Notes under the pieces: generated by a model
Seen by the model: the letters and a program-made list of their open reading frames with translations, nothing else
Told to the model about the DNA's origin: nothing
Databases searched by the model: none
DNA from: Porphyrobacter sp. IPPAS B-1204
Lineage (GTDB): Bacteria; Pseudomonadota; Alphaproteobacteria; Sphingomonadales; Sphingomonadaceae
Direction: 5' to 3'
NCBI GenBank assembly: GCA_003724185.1
Contig: RHGM01000001.1
Coordinates: 909,342-973,341, forward strand
Length of the DNA: 64,000 bases
Part shown: positions 54,268-63,880 of the stretch, one piece after another
Layout: every line of letters begins with the position of its first letter
How positions within the stretch are numbered: the first letter of the stretch is position 1
Position numbers and translations under genes: made by a program

Positions 54268-56349
54268 GGAATATCCCCGGTGGTGGAAAAGGGTTCGAGC
54301 GAGCGGATCTTGTTGCGCAGTTCCTCGGTGATGGCGCGGGCATCGTCGACCGTGCGGATCACGCGGGGTTTCAGCAGGATGACCAGTTCGATCTTGTCGG
54401 TCGCGTCCACCTGCCGACCGAACAATCCGCCGATGATGGGTATCTGCGACAGGAACGGAATGCCGGTCTTGTCCCGCGTCTGGACGTTGCGGATCAGCCC
54501 GCCCAGCGCCAGCACCTGCCCGTCCTGCACTGACACCGTGGTGCTGACCTTGCGGGTGGAGATCACCGGCGAATTGATCGACGATCCCGATGCGCGGGAC
54601 GACAAGACGTCGCTGACCTCCTGCGTGATATCCAGCAGCACCATTCCGCTGCCATTGACGCGCGGGGTGATCTTGAGGATCACGCCGGTGTCGCGGTATT
54701 CGATCGCATTGATGACCGGCGCATTGGGATCAATCGTCGCGGTCGAATTCTGGGTCAGCACCGGCACCTGGTTGCCCACCTGCAGGCTGGCCGTGCCGTT
54801 GTTGACCGTCATCAGCTTGGGCGCTGAAACGACGTTGACCTTGGTCTTGCCCTCCAGCGCATTGAGCACGCCGGTCAGGCTGCCCGAATTGCCGAACAGG
54901 AAGGAAAAGCCCGGCACATCGCGCACAAGGCCCGTGCCCGAGGTCGAATCCGTCAGCACCGCGTTTTCATTGCCTTCGATGAAGTTCCATTGCAGGCCAA
55001 AGCGCAGATCATCGGTCAGGCTGACTTCGGTGATCGCCGCTTCGATCATCACCTGCACCGGCGGCACATCCAGCTTGCGCAGCGCGTCTTCGATCACCGC
55101 ATATTCGCGCGGGGTGCCATAGACGAGGATCGCATTGTTGTTGTCATCGCTGGTGATCTGAGTCCCCCCGCTGGCAAAGCTGGCGGTTTCCTCGCGGCCG
55201 GTATCGCGGGGCGCGGCATTGGTGGGAGCAACGGGCGCGGCGACGCTGCCATATCCGATGCCATCGCCATAATTGCCCGGGCCAGCCCGCCCGCCGGTCT
55301 GCGCCGCGCCATCCGGAGCGCCCGAATCCGCAAAGGCTGCCTGCTGCTGGCCCACCTGTTCATCCTCGCCCCCGCCGCCGCGACCAAAAGCCCGGTTGAG
55401 CGTGCGGGCCAGGTCGCGTGACCGGCTGTTCTGCACCTTGTAGACGAACAGGCGCGGTTCATTGTTCTGGCCCTGCCGGTCGAGGATTTCGATCCAGCGG
55501 TTCACATCATCCAGATATTGCCGCTGGCGGCTGATCGCGAGGATGCCGTTCAGCTTCTCCATCGCGATGATCCGCACCAGATCGCGGGTCGGGCTGTCGG
55601 GCGCGTTGATGAGCTTTTCCAGCTCCGGCACGATGATCCGCGCATCGGTGCGCTTGGGCACGATCAGTGCGAAACTCATGTTGCGCAGCCAGTTGACATC
55701 GAACTGCTGGAGCAGATCGCGCGCGCTCGCCCGCTGGCCCGATGTACCGCGCAGCAGCAGGATGTTGCGGGCGGGATCGGAGACGGAGACGACGTTGGGC
55801 AGGATCGGCGCGATCAGGCTGCGCATCTGATCGGCGCTGACAAACTGCAATTGCAGCAGTTCGGTGCCGAAACCGGGCGTGCCGGGCTGCGCGATGCCGC
55901 CGCTGGCGCCTTGACCGATGGGTGTGATCGTGGCCCGCCCGCCGTCGAGAACCAGTGCATATCCGCCGATGGCAAAGGCATCTTCAAGGAACGGGATTAG
56001 GGAATCGCGGCTGATCGGGCGGGCGGTAACGACTGTAACCGGGCCGGAAACGCCGCCTTCGACGGTGTAGTTCATCCCCAGCAGATCGCCCAGCACAGCC
56101 TCGGCCACCACCCGCACATCGGCTTCGGGAAAGTTCAGTGCGATATCCCCACCGCGCACCGTGACGGGCGGCGGCGCGGCGACCACGGGGGGGGCGCTGT
56201 TCGCCTTCGATGATGGTTGCATCGACGGTCTGCGCGGCCAGCGCCGGGTCGTCAGGGAGCGTCTGGGCGAAAGCCGGAGCGGTCAGGGCCAGCAGCGGGC
56301 CTGCGCACAGGATATGGCCCAGACGGCGAGGCGCGGGGTGCAGTGTCAT
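54264..56349 (-). CDS. gspD: T2SS secretin GspD; frame broken in a C8 tract near the N-terminus
   Basis: The outer-membrane channel. N0 to N3 domains (ALNFPEADVRVVAEAVLGD, LILQ-type repeats, EKLNGILAISRQRQYLDDVN) are followed by the secretin core with VPVLTQNSTATI and the C-terminal ALGGLIRNVQTRDKTGIPFL. The signal peptide MTLHPAPRRLGHILCAGPLL ... AFAQ is in a different frame, starting at 56349, whose ATG overlaps the stop of the preceding gene. The frames meet in eight C (coding strand, 56187-56194); seven C would make one protein (EGEQRPP-VVAAPPP). As given, translation from 56222 would lack a signal peptide. The core is full length, about 690 residues when repaired. Confidence 0.88.
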
Positions 56350-56894
56350 TGTTCGTCTGCCTGATTGGGCTGATACCCACGCGGGTCATAGCCGGGATAG
56401 GAATAGCTTTCGGTCGCAGCGCCAAGGCCGAGCGTGACCGTCTCGCCCCCGCGTGCAAAGCGGACTTCGTCCGTGCCGATAGCGGTAAGGCGCCAGCCCT
56501 GCCACGATTGGCCGGGACGCAGGGTTACACTGCCGCCGTCAGGGGTCTGGAGCACCAGCCGCGCTGCCCCGCGCACCCGCACGATCCCTGCCGGAATTGC
56601 GCCATCAAGCGGGCCGGCGGGGACGGATAAGCCTGCCGCGCCGCTGCCAGCCAGCCGGGTCGGCTGAAAGATCGAGCGACGGGAGAGCGCGGGATCTGGA
56701 CTGATCACGGCAATCTGCACCGGCCCGGCCCGCAAGGCCGCTGGCGGCACATCGGGCACCGCGGGGCGATCCTGCGGCAGCACGAACTGCGCCGCCAGCA
56801 TCAACGCCAGCAACACCGCCAGCAGCGCGGCGAGCACTGTGCCGTCGGCGCGTTCAGGCCGGGGAATGCGAAGCGGCAACATCGATCCGGACAT
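56346..56894 (-). CDS. gspN: T2SS protein N / GspC-like inner-membrane component
   Basis: About 182 residues. A transmembrane segment (VLAALLAVLLALMLAAQFVL) is followed by a periplasmic part with RGAARLVLQTPDGGSVTLRP and GQSWQGWRLTAIGTDEVRF, the homology-region pattern shared by GspC and type II 'N' proteins. It presumably links the inner-membrane platform to the secretin. No separate GspC or PDZ domain is encoded in the cluster. Start is uncertain (56894 or 56882); both overlap gspM. Confidence 0.75.
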   Translation of the reverse strand: MSGSMLPLRIPRPERADGTVLAALLAVLLALMLAAQFVLPQDRPAVPDVPPAALRAGPVQIAVISPDPALSRRSIFQPTRLAGSGAAGLSVPAGPLDGAIPAGIVRVRGAARLVLQTPDGGSVTLRPGQSWQGWRLTAIGTDEVRFARGGETVTLGLGAATESYSYPGYDPRGYQPNQADEQ

Positions 56895-57405
56895 CCAGAT
56901 TGGAGGAAGGGGAGGATTGGGCGGAAGAGACTGCGCCGGGGGCGGAAACCGCAAGCGCGCGGATCACCAGCAGCGGCTGGGCATTCTGCAACCGCTCGAT
57001 CAGGCGCACCAGTTGCGCATCACTGAGGCGCGCCTCGATCCTGAGCTCGACACGGCCCGCCGCAGCCTCGCTGTCCTGCATTGCCCGCACCTCGCCGCCC
57101 GCGTCACGAACCAGCGCCGACACCTGTTCCTTCAGCTGCTCGGCAGCGGCTTCGGGGGTTGGAGCGATCAGGTGGAAGCGCCCCATATCGGCCTGCTGCG
57201 CTTCGGCCTGACGGCGCAGCCGCCCGGCGTTGTCGATGAGCCGCTGGTTGCTCGCCTGCACCAGCGCCAGCCGCTCGCGTTCCGCGGCGCGGGACTCGAA
57301 ACCGGAGAGGATGGGCGAAAGGATCCCAAGCCACACCACCGCAATCGCCGCGATCAGGATGAGGATGGCGATCAGCCGCCGCTCGCGGTCGCTCAGGCTG
57401 GTCAT
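56854..57405 (-). CDS. gspM: T2SS platform protein GspM
   Basis: A 183-residue protein with a short cytoplasmic head (MTSLSDRERRL), one membrane span (LIAILILIAAIAVVWLGIL), a coiled-coil-like Glu/Arg/Gln-rich segment, and a ferredoxin-like periplasmic domain ending in VSAPGAVSSA and DVRIDV. Order and overlap with gspL (ATGA) support the call. Confidence 0.86.
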   Translation of the reverse strand: MTSLSDRERRLIAILILIAAIAVVWLGILSPILSGFESRAAERERLALVQASNQRLIDNAGRLRRQAEAQQADMGRFHLIAPTPEAAAEQLKEQVSALVRDAGGEVRAMQDSEAAAGRVELRIEARLSDAQLVRLIERLQNAQPLLVIRALAVSAPGAVSSAQSSPSSNLDVRIDVAASHSPA

Positions 57406-58457
57406 TCCCCCTCCTTGGCCGGGGTTAGCCCCAGCGTAGCGGTGACATCGAAGGGCTGCCCTCCGCCGCTTTCGGCGGTGGGGTCTGACACGCTGGCCTG
57501 AATCGCAGCGAAGCGCCCGGTGCGGCGCAACGCGCTTGGAATGTCGCTTCCGGAAGGCTTGGTGCCGGTCAGGCGCAGGCTTTCAGGCGTCCAGGCGTAG
57601 CGTTGCACCCAAGCGCCTTCGGGCAGAGCAACGGTGGTCAGCGCCAGAATGCTGAGCGGATCATGGGCGTCACGTTCGGCGACCAGCGCCTTGCGCAGGG
57701 CTGTCTCCCGCGCAATCCGCCCGGCGAGCGCCCGCGCCGCGGTGCTGGTCGTCTGGTTTGCTGCGACTTCCTCGGCAAAGGCCGTGGTGGCAGCAACATC
57801 GCGCCAGATCATCAGCCCGCCGTTGAGCACGAACAGCGCGGCGACCAGCCCCCACCAGAACGGACGCGTGTCGCGGCGCGCCGTGATGTGGCCGCTGGCC
57901 ACCAGCGCGGGGAGCAGGTCAAGGGTGACGCGTTCATCCTCCGCGCTGCGCCAGGAGAGGCTGAGCGGTTCGATCCCCGCGGCCCGCGCCGTCTCCACCA
58001 GTGCAGCGGCACGTGCGGTCGGCAGGCCGGCGACCAGTGTGGTGAGCTTGCCCTGCCCCGCCTCGCCCGCATCCGGCAGCGCCTGCGCGGCGGCAATCGC
58101 GGTGCCGGGCGGGAACGGCAGAAGCCGGTCCAGTTCAAGCGCGACCACCCGCGCCAGATCGCCCGAGCCGAGGCGCGGCAGCGAAGTGCGGGTCACCATC
58201 ACGGCGCCCGGTGGCAGCACGACATGCATCAGGCGCCGCCGGCTCCCCTCGGCCACCGGTTCCTGCGCCGAACCTTCGGCATAAAGTGTCCCGTCCTCGC
58301 CAAACTCGGCCACAGCGCCAGACAGGAGCTGCGGACGCGCCAGCCAGCGTTCGGGCACCATCCGCGCCAGTTCATCGGTCCACCAGCCCCACCCCTCGCG
58401 CAAGCTCGCGCCGAGCGTGGTCATGTCCATATCGAGCATGGTGCCGGTGCGGATCAT
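57402..58457 (-). CDS. gspL: T2SS platform protein GspL
   Basis: A 351-residue bitopic protein. The cytoplasmic actin-like part has LARVVALELDRLLPFPPGTA, which in homologues binds the GspE ATPase. A membrane span (PFWWGLVAALFVLNGGLMIW) follows, then a periplasmic ferredoxin-like domain (GAWVQRYAWTPESLRLTG). ATG 58457 overlaps the gspJ stop (ATGA); the long upstream extension lies inside gspJ and is not real. Confidence 0.86.
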   Translation of the reverse strand: MIRTGTMLDMDMTTLGASLREGWGWWTDELARMVPERWLARPQLLSGAVAEFGEDGTLYAEGSAQEPVAEGSRRRLMHVVLPPGAVMVTRTSLPRLGSGDLARVVALELDRLLPFPPGTAIAAAQALPDAGEAGQGKLTTLVAGLPTARAAALVETARAAGIEPLSLSWRSAEDERVTLDLLPALVASGHITARRDTRPFWWGLVAALFVLNGGLMIWRDVAATTAFAEEVAANQTTSTAARALAGRIARETALRKALVAERDAHDPLSILALTTVALPEGAWVQRYAWTPESLRLTGTKPSGSDIPSALRRTGRFAAIQASVSDPTAESGGGQPFDVTATLGLTPAKEGE

Positions 58458-59131
58458 GCCGCGTCCGCCAAGCAGGTGCCGGTTGCGGCATCGACTACGC
58501 AGGACGCATTGACCGTTGGCGCAGGGCGGATGATCAGGTCCGGCCATTGCCGACGGTCGCCCTCGAAGAACGCCACCCGGATGCGGACCAGTTCCGGAGG
58601 GGCACCGCGTTCGATCCACGATGTGCGCCAGTCACGCCGCGGGTCGCCCGGCAGGCTGCCGTAATAGGCGATCTCCAGCCGCTCGACATTGGTGAGCAGC
58701 ACTTGCGGTGTCCAGCCAGCCTGCCCGGGCGCATAGGGGTCAACCCCGGCGGTCGTGTCGGACAGAGCAAAAAGCACCAGCTCACCCTCGCTGCTGCGGG
58801 CCAGCCGGTAGCGCATCAGGCTGGCGGGGCGTTCGGCGGGCGGAGCAGGAGCAAAGAAGCTGAGCAGCGCGCCATCGCCGCGGATATCGGCGATAGGGCG
58901 GGCGAATTCGAACCGGGTGCTGGGCACCAGCGCTTCGATCCGGTCTCGCAGGACGGTCTGGCTGGTGATGATCGAGGCATTGCCGACGCCGCGTGCCTTG
59001 GCCTGCGCCGCCGTCTGGAAACCGAGCTGCGCGCCCGCCAGCACCATGCCCGCAAGCACCGCCACAATGGCGAGGCTGACCAGCAGTTCGACCAGCGTGA
59101 AGCCAGCCTCTGATGCGCGGGGCGCGGTCAT
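58454..59131 (-). CDS. gspJ: T2SS minor pseudopilin GspJ
   Basis: A 225-residue pseudopilin with leader MTAPRASEAG and cleavage G/FTLVELLVSLAIVAVLAGM, including the Glu at +5. The rest matches GspJ in size and in RTSWIERGAPPELVRIRVAF near the C-terminus. ATGA coupling with gspI. Confidence 0.9.
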   Translation of the reverse strand: MTAPRASEAGFTLVELLVSLAIVAVLAGMVLAGAQLGFQTAAQAKARGVGNASIITSQTVLRDRIEALVPSTRFEFARPIADIRGDGALLSFFAPAPPAERPASLMRYRLARSSEGELVLFALSDTTAGVDPYAPGQAGWTPQVLLTNVERLEIAYYGSLPGDPRRDWRTSWIERGAPPELVRIRVAFFEGDRRQWPDLIIRPAPTVNASCVVDAATGTCLADAA

Positions 59132-59521
59132 GTTCCGGCCATCCTGAGCGTCGTCAGTTCCACCAGCGGCTGGCCTTGCGGCCCCGTTCCGGCGGTGACG
59201 GTGATCTGGTCGATCGCGGGGCTGGCAAGGTTGGTGCGAAAGGGCTCGACCCGGATTTGCCAGGGAACTGCGCCGCTGCGCCCTTCGCGGGTGACGAACC
59301 GGCCCTGCACCGCCACCTCGGCCACGGCCAGCTGCGATTGCGCCACCAGCAAGGCGGCACGGCGTTCCTCATTCACCCGTGCGGCGCGGGCGTTGTTCTG
59401 CACCACGTTCAGCGTCACGCCGAGCATCGCGGCGACAATCGCCGATGCGACCAAGGCTTCGGGCAGGGTGAACCCCTGCTCGCCTGCCCCCCTGTGATGT
59501 TGCCCCCCCCGGTAATGTCAC
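59128..59521 (-). CDS. gspI: T2SS minor pseudopilin GspI; frame broken in a G8 tract in the leader
   Basis: The body encodes GEQGFTLPEALVASAIVAAM and LGVTLNVVQNN, a type IV pilin-like N-terminus with G/F site and Glu at +5, and ends in VELTTLRMAGT. In this frame there is no start codon between the gspH stop and the pilin helix. A GTG at 59521 overlaps the gspH stop (GTGA) in another frame and would read MTLPGG, joining QHHRGAGEQGFTL if the run of eight G (plus-strand C at 59503-59510) were seven. As given, only a leaderless product from TTG 59454 is possible. Confidence 0.82.
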
Positions 59522-59949
59522 CGCCCGGATTCCGCTATATGCCCGGTGCTGCCGAACACGGTGATGCGCCGTTCGCGCACGGTCCCTCCGGCGCCGCGTG
59601 AGGTGATGCGATAGAGCGCCGGTTCGGCGGTGCCATCGGGATAAAAGGTTACCGGCTTGTCCTGACCCGCAGTAACGGAAACGGACGCGGGCAGTTCCTG
59701 CGGCGCAATATTGCCGATCACCAGCGCGCGGCCCTCCAGCGCCAGCGACACCGGCTCGCCCGTGCGGATCGCCTCGGCGCGGGCGGTGCGCAGCCCTTCG
59801 GCAACCTGCCCTGCGCCCATGCGGAACTCCATGCCGGTCATGCCGCCCTGCACACGCGGAAACGCGATGCCCGCGATCAAGCCCGCCACCGCCAGCGTCA
59901 CCAGCATCTCGATCAGGGTGAAGCCCGCCTGCTTACCAGTTGCCGACAT
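59518..59949 (-). CDS. gspH: T2SS minor pseudopilin GspH
   Basis: A 143-residue pseudopilin: leader MSATGKQAG, cleavage site G/FTLIEMLVTLAVAGLIAGI, then a FimT/GspH-type beta domain (GLRTARAEAIRTGEPVSLAL, ITVFGSTGHIAESG). ATG 59949 is inside the end of gspG (17 bp overlap); the longer frame to 60060 is not pilin-like. Confidence 0.88.
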   Translation of the reverse strand: MSATGKQAGFTLIEMLVTLAVAGLIAGIAFPRVQGGMTGMEFRMGAGQVAEGLRTARAEAIRTGEPVSLALEGRALVIGNIAPQELPASVSVTAGQDKPVTFYPDGTAEPALYRITSRGAGGTVRERRITVFGSTGHIAESGR

Positions 59950-60373
59950 CTTTCGCCTCGCCCGTGCCGCCCGGCGCATTGTCGGAACCGTAGGAAAACA
60001 CATCGATTTCGCCATGATCGCCCGGCGTCTTGAAGCGGTAGGGGTTGCCCCAGGGGTCAACCAGCCCGCTCGCCTGTCCCATGTACGGCCCGTTCCAGAT
60101 CGGCACCCCCGAAGGCTGCGCCATCAGCGCCTGCAAGCCTTCTTCCGGCGTGGGATAGCGGCCCGCATCCAGCCGGAACAGCTCCAGCCCGGCGGTGATG
60201 TTCTTGACCTGCACCGTGGCGGTCTGCGTCTTGGAGCTGCCGAGGTACTTGATCACTTGCGGCCCGACAATCGCCGCCAGCAGGCCGAGGATCGCCAGCA
60301 CCACCAGCAGTTCCAGCAGGGTAAAGCCCGCCGATGCGCGCCTGCCTGCGCGATGTTTGTGTCGCATCATCAT
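59933..60373 (-). CDS. gspG: T2SS major pseudopilin GspG
   Basis: A 146-residue protein with leader MMMRHKHRAGRRASAG and G/FTLLELLVVLAILGLLAAI. The C-terminal part has AGRYPTPEEGLQALM and the calcium-site segment DPWGNPYRFKTPGDHGEIDV with FSYGSDNAPGGTGEAKDVGNW-like ending, all diagnostic of GspG. It forms the shaft of the pseudopilus. Confidence 0.94.
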   Translation of the reverse strand: MMMRHKHRAGRRASAGFTLLELLVVLAILGLLAAIVGPQVIKYLGSSKTQTATVQVKNITAGLELFRLDAGRYPTPEEGLQALMAQPSGVPIWNGPYMGQASGLVDPWGNPYRFKTPGDHGEIDVFSYGSDNAPGGTGEAKDVGNW

Positions 60374-61590
60374 ACCAGTGCCAGATCGTTGAAGCCGAGG
60401 ATGGCCGCCATGATAGCGGCGATGATAGTTGCGACCACGGCGCCCAATATGACCGTGATCGCGGGAGTAAGCAAACCGACCAGTCGCTGCAATTGAATCT
60501 TCAGATCGCGGTCGAGCACGTCGGCCAGCCGGATCAGCATCGGCCCAAGCTCGGATGCTTCTTCCCCGGTGCGGAAGAAGCCGATCGCCTTTTTCGGGAA
60601 GATTTCCGCAGCTGCCAGCGGGACGGTGAGCCCGGCGCCCTCCTTCATCCCGCCCGCCACGGCGCGCACAGCGGCAGCCATGTGGCTGTTGCCGATCGCG
60701 CGCCCGGCGAGCAGCGTCGCCGAAGGAAGCGGCACCCCGCCTTCAACCAGCACGCCCAATGTCCGGGCAAAACGCGCAGTCTCGGCGCTGCGCACCAGCG
60801 ACCCGACTTGCGGAAGAGTGAGAACCCAGCGATCACGCGCCGCGCGCGCTTGCGGCTGCCGTAGCACCTGCCGCACGGCGAACGTTCCGCCCGCCAGCAC
60901 CAGCAGCATCCACCACCATCCGCCGCGCAAGGCCTGGCTCGCCTGCATGATGAACACGGACGCTGCCGGTAGCCGGTCTTCCGCGCCTGCAAACAGGCTT
61001 TCGAACTGCGGCACCACGAACAGCAGCATCATTGCAATCACCGCCACTGACAGCACCAGCAGAATGATCGGGTAGATCATGGCGGTCACGATCAGGTTGC
61101 GCAGATCGTCATCGCGCTGGAGCGCATCGGCCAGCCGGTCGAGCGCAGCGCCAAGCTTGCCGTCCGCCTCGCCCGCTTCTGCCATCGCGGCGGCCATCGG
61201 CGGGAACAGCGCGGGCCGCTGCGCAATGGTGCGCGACAGCGGCGCGCCTTCCTTGACCGATTGCTGCATCCGGCCAAGCTCGCTGCGCAGACCGGCATCC
61301 TCGACCGAATCCAGCATCAGCGCCATAGCCCGTTCAAGCGCAATGCCTGCGTTGAGCAACACGGCCAGTTCGCCAACCACGCGGGTGATCGCGGCCCGGG
61401 TCTTCGGCGTGCGCCGCACCGCGGCCAAGGTTGGCGCCGCCTCTCCGGCCGTCACATCGATCGGCACGATCGCCGCCTGCCGCAGCCGCCGCACCGCTTC
61501 ATCGCGGCTGGCAGCATCGATCTGGCCCGCCACGCGCTTGCCGTGGGTGTCGGTGCCGCGATAGCGGAAGGCCTGCACCGCTTCAGCCAT
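60370..61590 (-). CDS. gspF: T2SS inner-membrane platform protein GspF
   Basis: A 406-residue polytopic protein with two GspF domains: AFRYRGTDTHGKRVAGQIDA at the N-terminus, LLNAGIALERAMALM, then membrane spans near 165-185, 220-240 and 370-395, with second-domain EGGVPLPSATLLAGRAIGNS and RTGEEASELGPMLIRLADV. ATG 61590 is preferred over the TTG just before it. Overlaps the end of gspE and, via ATGA, gspG. Confidence 0.93.
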   Translation of the reverse strand: MAEAVQAFRYRGTDTHGKRVAGQIDAASRDEAVRRLRQAAIVPIDVTAGEAAPTLAAVRRTPKTRAAITRVVGELAVLLNAGIALERAMALMLDSVEDAGLRSELGRMQQSVKEGAPLSRTIAQRPALFPPMAAAMAEAGEADGKLGAALDRLADALQRDDDLRNLIVTAMIYPIILLVLSVAVIAMMLLFVVPQFESLFAGAEDRLPAASVFIMQASQALRGGWWWMLLVLAGGTFAVRQVLRQPQARAARDRWVLTLPQVGSLVRSAETARFARTLGVLVEGGVPLPSATLLAGRAIGNSHMAAAVRAVAGGMKEGAGLTVPLAAAEIFPKKAIGFFRTGEEASELGPMLIRLADVLDRDLKIQLQRLVGLLTPAITVILGAVVATIIAAIMAAILGFNDLALV

Positions 61591-63277
61591 CAAGCGTCAC
61601 CCGCAGCACTTCATCGACGGTGGTCAGGCCGGCGCTCGCCTTGGCCAGCCCATCTTCCATCATGGTGTAGAGCTGCCCGGCCCCGGCACGCCGCGCGATC
61701 TCGCGCGCATCGGCACGGTCAAGGATCAGCTGGGCCACGGTTTCATCAACCTCAAGAAATTCGACCAAGGCGATCCGCCCCTTGAACCCGGTGTGACCGC
61801 ATTCCGCGCAGCCAGCCCCGCGCCAGAACGTCGCGTGCTCGTCGCAGCCGAGCGCCGCGCGCTGGCCCGGGCCGGGCGTATGCGGCACCTTGCAATGCGG
61901 GCACAGCCGCCGCACCAGCCGCTGTGCCACCACGGCGTTAAGCGTGGAGGCGAGCAGGAACGGCTCCACCTGCATATCCAGCAGCCGGGTGATCGCGCCT
62001 GCCGCCGAGTTGGTGTGCAAGGTCGACAGCAATCCGTGTCCGGTCAACGCGGCCTGAATGGCAATCTGGGCCGTTTCCAGATCGCGGATTTCGCCCACCA
62101 TCATGACATCCGGATCCTGCCGCAGGAAGCTGCGCAGTGCGGCTGCGAAGTCGAGCCCGATGGCCGGGTTGACCTGCGTCTGGACGATGCCGGGCAGGCG
62201 GTATTCAATCGGGTCTTCGACCGTCAGGATCTTGCGCGTGCCCGCGTTGATAGTGGCCAGCGCGGCGTAGAGCGTGGTGGTCTTGCCGCTGCCCGTCGGC
62301 CCGGTGACAAGCATGATCCCATGCGGCCGAGCCAGCGTGTCCTGCATCCGCTGCGCAAGCTCCGGCGCAAAGCCCAGCTCCTTGAAGTCGAGCGCCAGAC
62401 CAGACTTGTCGAGAATGCGCAGAACCACCGTCTGCCCGTGGATCGAAGGCGCGATCGCGACGCGCAGATCGATCTCGTGCCCGCGCACTGCCACCCGCAG
62501 CCGCCCGTCCTGCGGCAGGCGCCGCTCGGCAATGTTGAGTTCGGCCATCACCTTGATGCGGCTGACCAGCGCGGCGCGCATCTGCGGGGGCAGAGCGGGC
62601 TGTTCGACCAGTACACCGTCGATCCGGTACCGCACCGCCAACCGGTCCTCGGTCGGTTCGAGATGGATATCGGAGGCGCGGGCATCAACCGCGTCGGCGA
62701 TCAACCGGTTGACCGCGCGGATCACCGGCGCATCGCTGACCAGATCGCGCAGCCGCTCCAGATCGTCCTCGTCGGCATCGGCCATCAGCGCATCTTCGCT
62801 GCGACCCGTCCCATAGAGCCGGTCAATCGCGGCCTCGATCGCGCCGCGTGCCGCAATCCGGCAGGTCACGGACATGCCGACGAGCTGGCCCAACGCCTCG
62901 GCCGCGAACATCTGCAGCGGATCGCTGATCGCCACCACCAGCGTTTGGCCGGCGCTCGCAATCGGCATCACCAGATGATCGCGCAGAAAGGCGACCGACA
63001 CCTGTTCGGCGGCTATCACCGGGCCGGTCTGGGGCCATTCGGCATCTCCCACACGGGGCAGCCCGGTCGCCTCGCTGAAATAATCGACGAGCGTCTGCTC
63101 GCTCACGATCCCGAGGCGGGTGAGAATGGTCGCCAGATCGTCACCGCTGTCCGCTTCGATGCTGCGCGCACGCGCAAGCGCGTCCGGCGAGACAGCGCCG
63201 CGTTCAAGCAACCCTGCCCCCAATTCCGTTGCGGAATCGGGCGAAAGGCCGGACCGACCGTCCATCATCGCAGCCAT
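61583..63277 (-). CDS. gspE: T2SS assembly ATPase GspE
   Basis: A 564-residue secretion ATPase. The N-terminal domain (about 1-150) binds GspL in homologues. Walker A is GPTGSGKTTTLYAAL; the Asp box, Walker B (DPDVMMVGEIRDLETA) and His box (TGHGLLSTLHTNSA) follow; the zinc-binding C-C...C-C module near the C-terminus reads LCPHCKVPHTP and AGCAECGHTGF. ATG 63277 has GAAGGGGGGG directly upstream; earlier starts are unlikely. First gene of the minus-strand gsp operon. Confidence 0.95.
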   Translation of the reverse strand: MAAMMDGRSGLSPDSATELGAGLLERGAVSPDALARARSIEADSGDDLATILTRLGIVSEQTLVDYFSEATGLPRVGDAEWPQTGPVIAAEQVSVAFLRDHLVMPIASAGQTLVVAISDPLQMFAAEALGQLVGMSVTCRIAARGAIEAAIDRLYGTGRSEDALMADADEDDLERLRDLVSDAPVIRAVNRLIADAVDARASDIHLEPTEDRLAVRYRIDGVLVEQPALPPQMRAALVSRIKVMAELNIAERRLPQDGRLRVAVRGHEIDLRVAIAPSIHGQTVVLRILDKSGLALDFKELGFAPELAQRMQDTLARPHGIMLVTGPTGSGKTTTLYAALATINAGTRKILTVEDPIEYRLPGIVQTQVNPAIGLDFAAALRSFLRQDPDVMMVGEIRDLETAQIAIQAALTGHGLLSTLHTNSAAGAITRLLDMQVEPFLLASTLNAVVAQRLVRRLCPHCKVPHTPGPGQRAALGCDEHATFWRGAGCAECGHTGFKGRIALVEFLEVDETVAQLILDRADAREIARRAGAGQLYTMMEDGLAKASAGLTTVDEVLRVTLDG

Positions 63278-63877
63278 GCCCCCCCCTTCGTCACACCGTT
63301 CTCCCCACCCCCTGCCTGCCCTGCCCAAGCCGCTCCTGCAACTGCCAGAACTCCTTCAGACGGGCGACAAACCTGCAAAAAGTTGCATAGTATTTTCTCG
63401 ATCACTGTGATCGACTAAGTCGATTAATATGGCTGACACATTTCGTATCGACCTGACTGCGTTCGGGTTTTCCGCCGCCTTGGTTACAGTGAAAATTGCG
63501 TAAACCTCACTCTGTCGCGTCCCTACAACCCTATCATATGTTAACGCACAGCCTAACCCAAACCGACCGTTGACCGAAATGAACGATTGGTTCATCTCCT
63601 GCGCCGGGTGCCACGATACCGAACAGAAACTGTCGGTTGAAGTGAAGATAAAAACAATGGCCGGATACTGATCTTCAGGCCAGGGGGAATACGAGAATTC
63701 TGTAGCAGTGGTAACGTCAATTTTGGCGGTTGGATGAGGTTTGCCCCTGATCCGACTCGATCAATATTGTGCGTGGCTGAATTTATTTGGCATTTGCCGA
63801 AGGAATTCGTGCGCCTGCTGTTCTTATTCTTCCTTAACCGCCTGAGATCGCGAACAGTTTGTTTGAAAAGGGGAAGA
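63278..63877. other. Gene-free upstream region of the gsp operon and of the right-edge gene
   Basis: About 600 bp with no credible gene; short minus-strand frames have no ribosome site and unusual composition. It is more AT-rich than its surroundings and must carry the gspE promoter and the promoter of the exported protein at 63881. It contains the inverted repeat at 63398-63414. I see no tRNA or recognisable small RNA. Confidence 0.55.
63398..63414. promoter_or_regulatory. Perfect inverted repeat upstream of gspE
   Basis: TCGATCAC-T-GTGATCGA, two perfect 8 bp arms around one T, about 120 bp before the gspE start. A likely operator for a dimeric regulator, identity unknown; it contains the CRP-like half TGTGA. 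Confidence 0.5.
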
Positions 63878-63880
63878 ATG

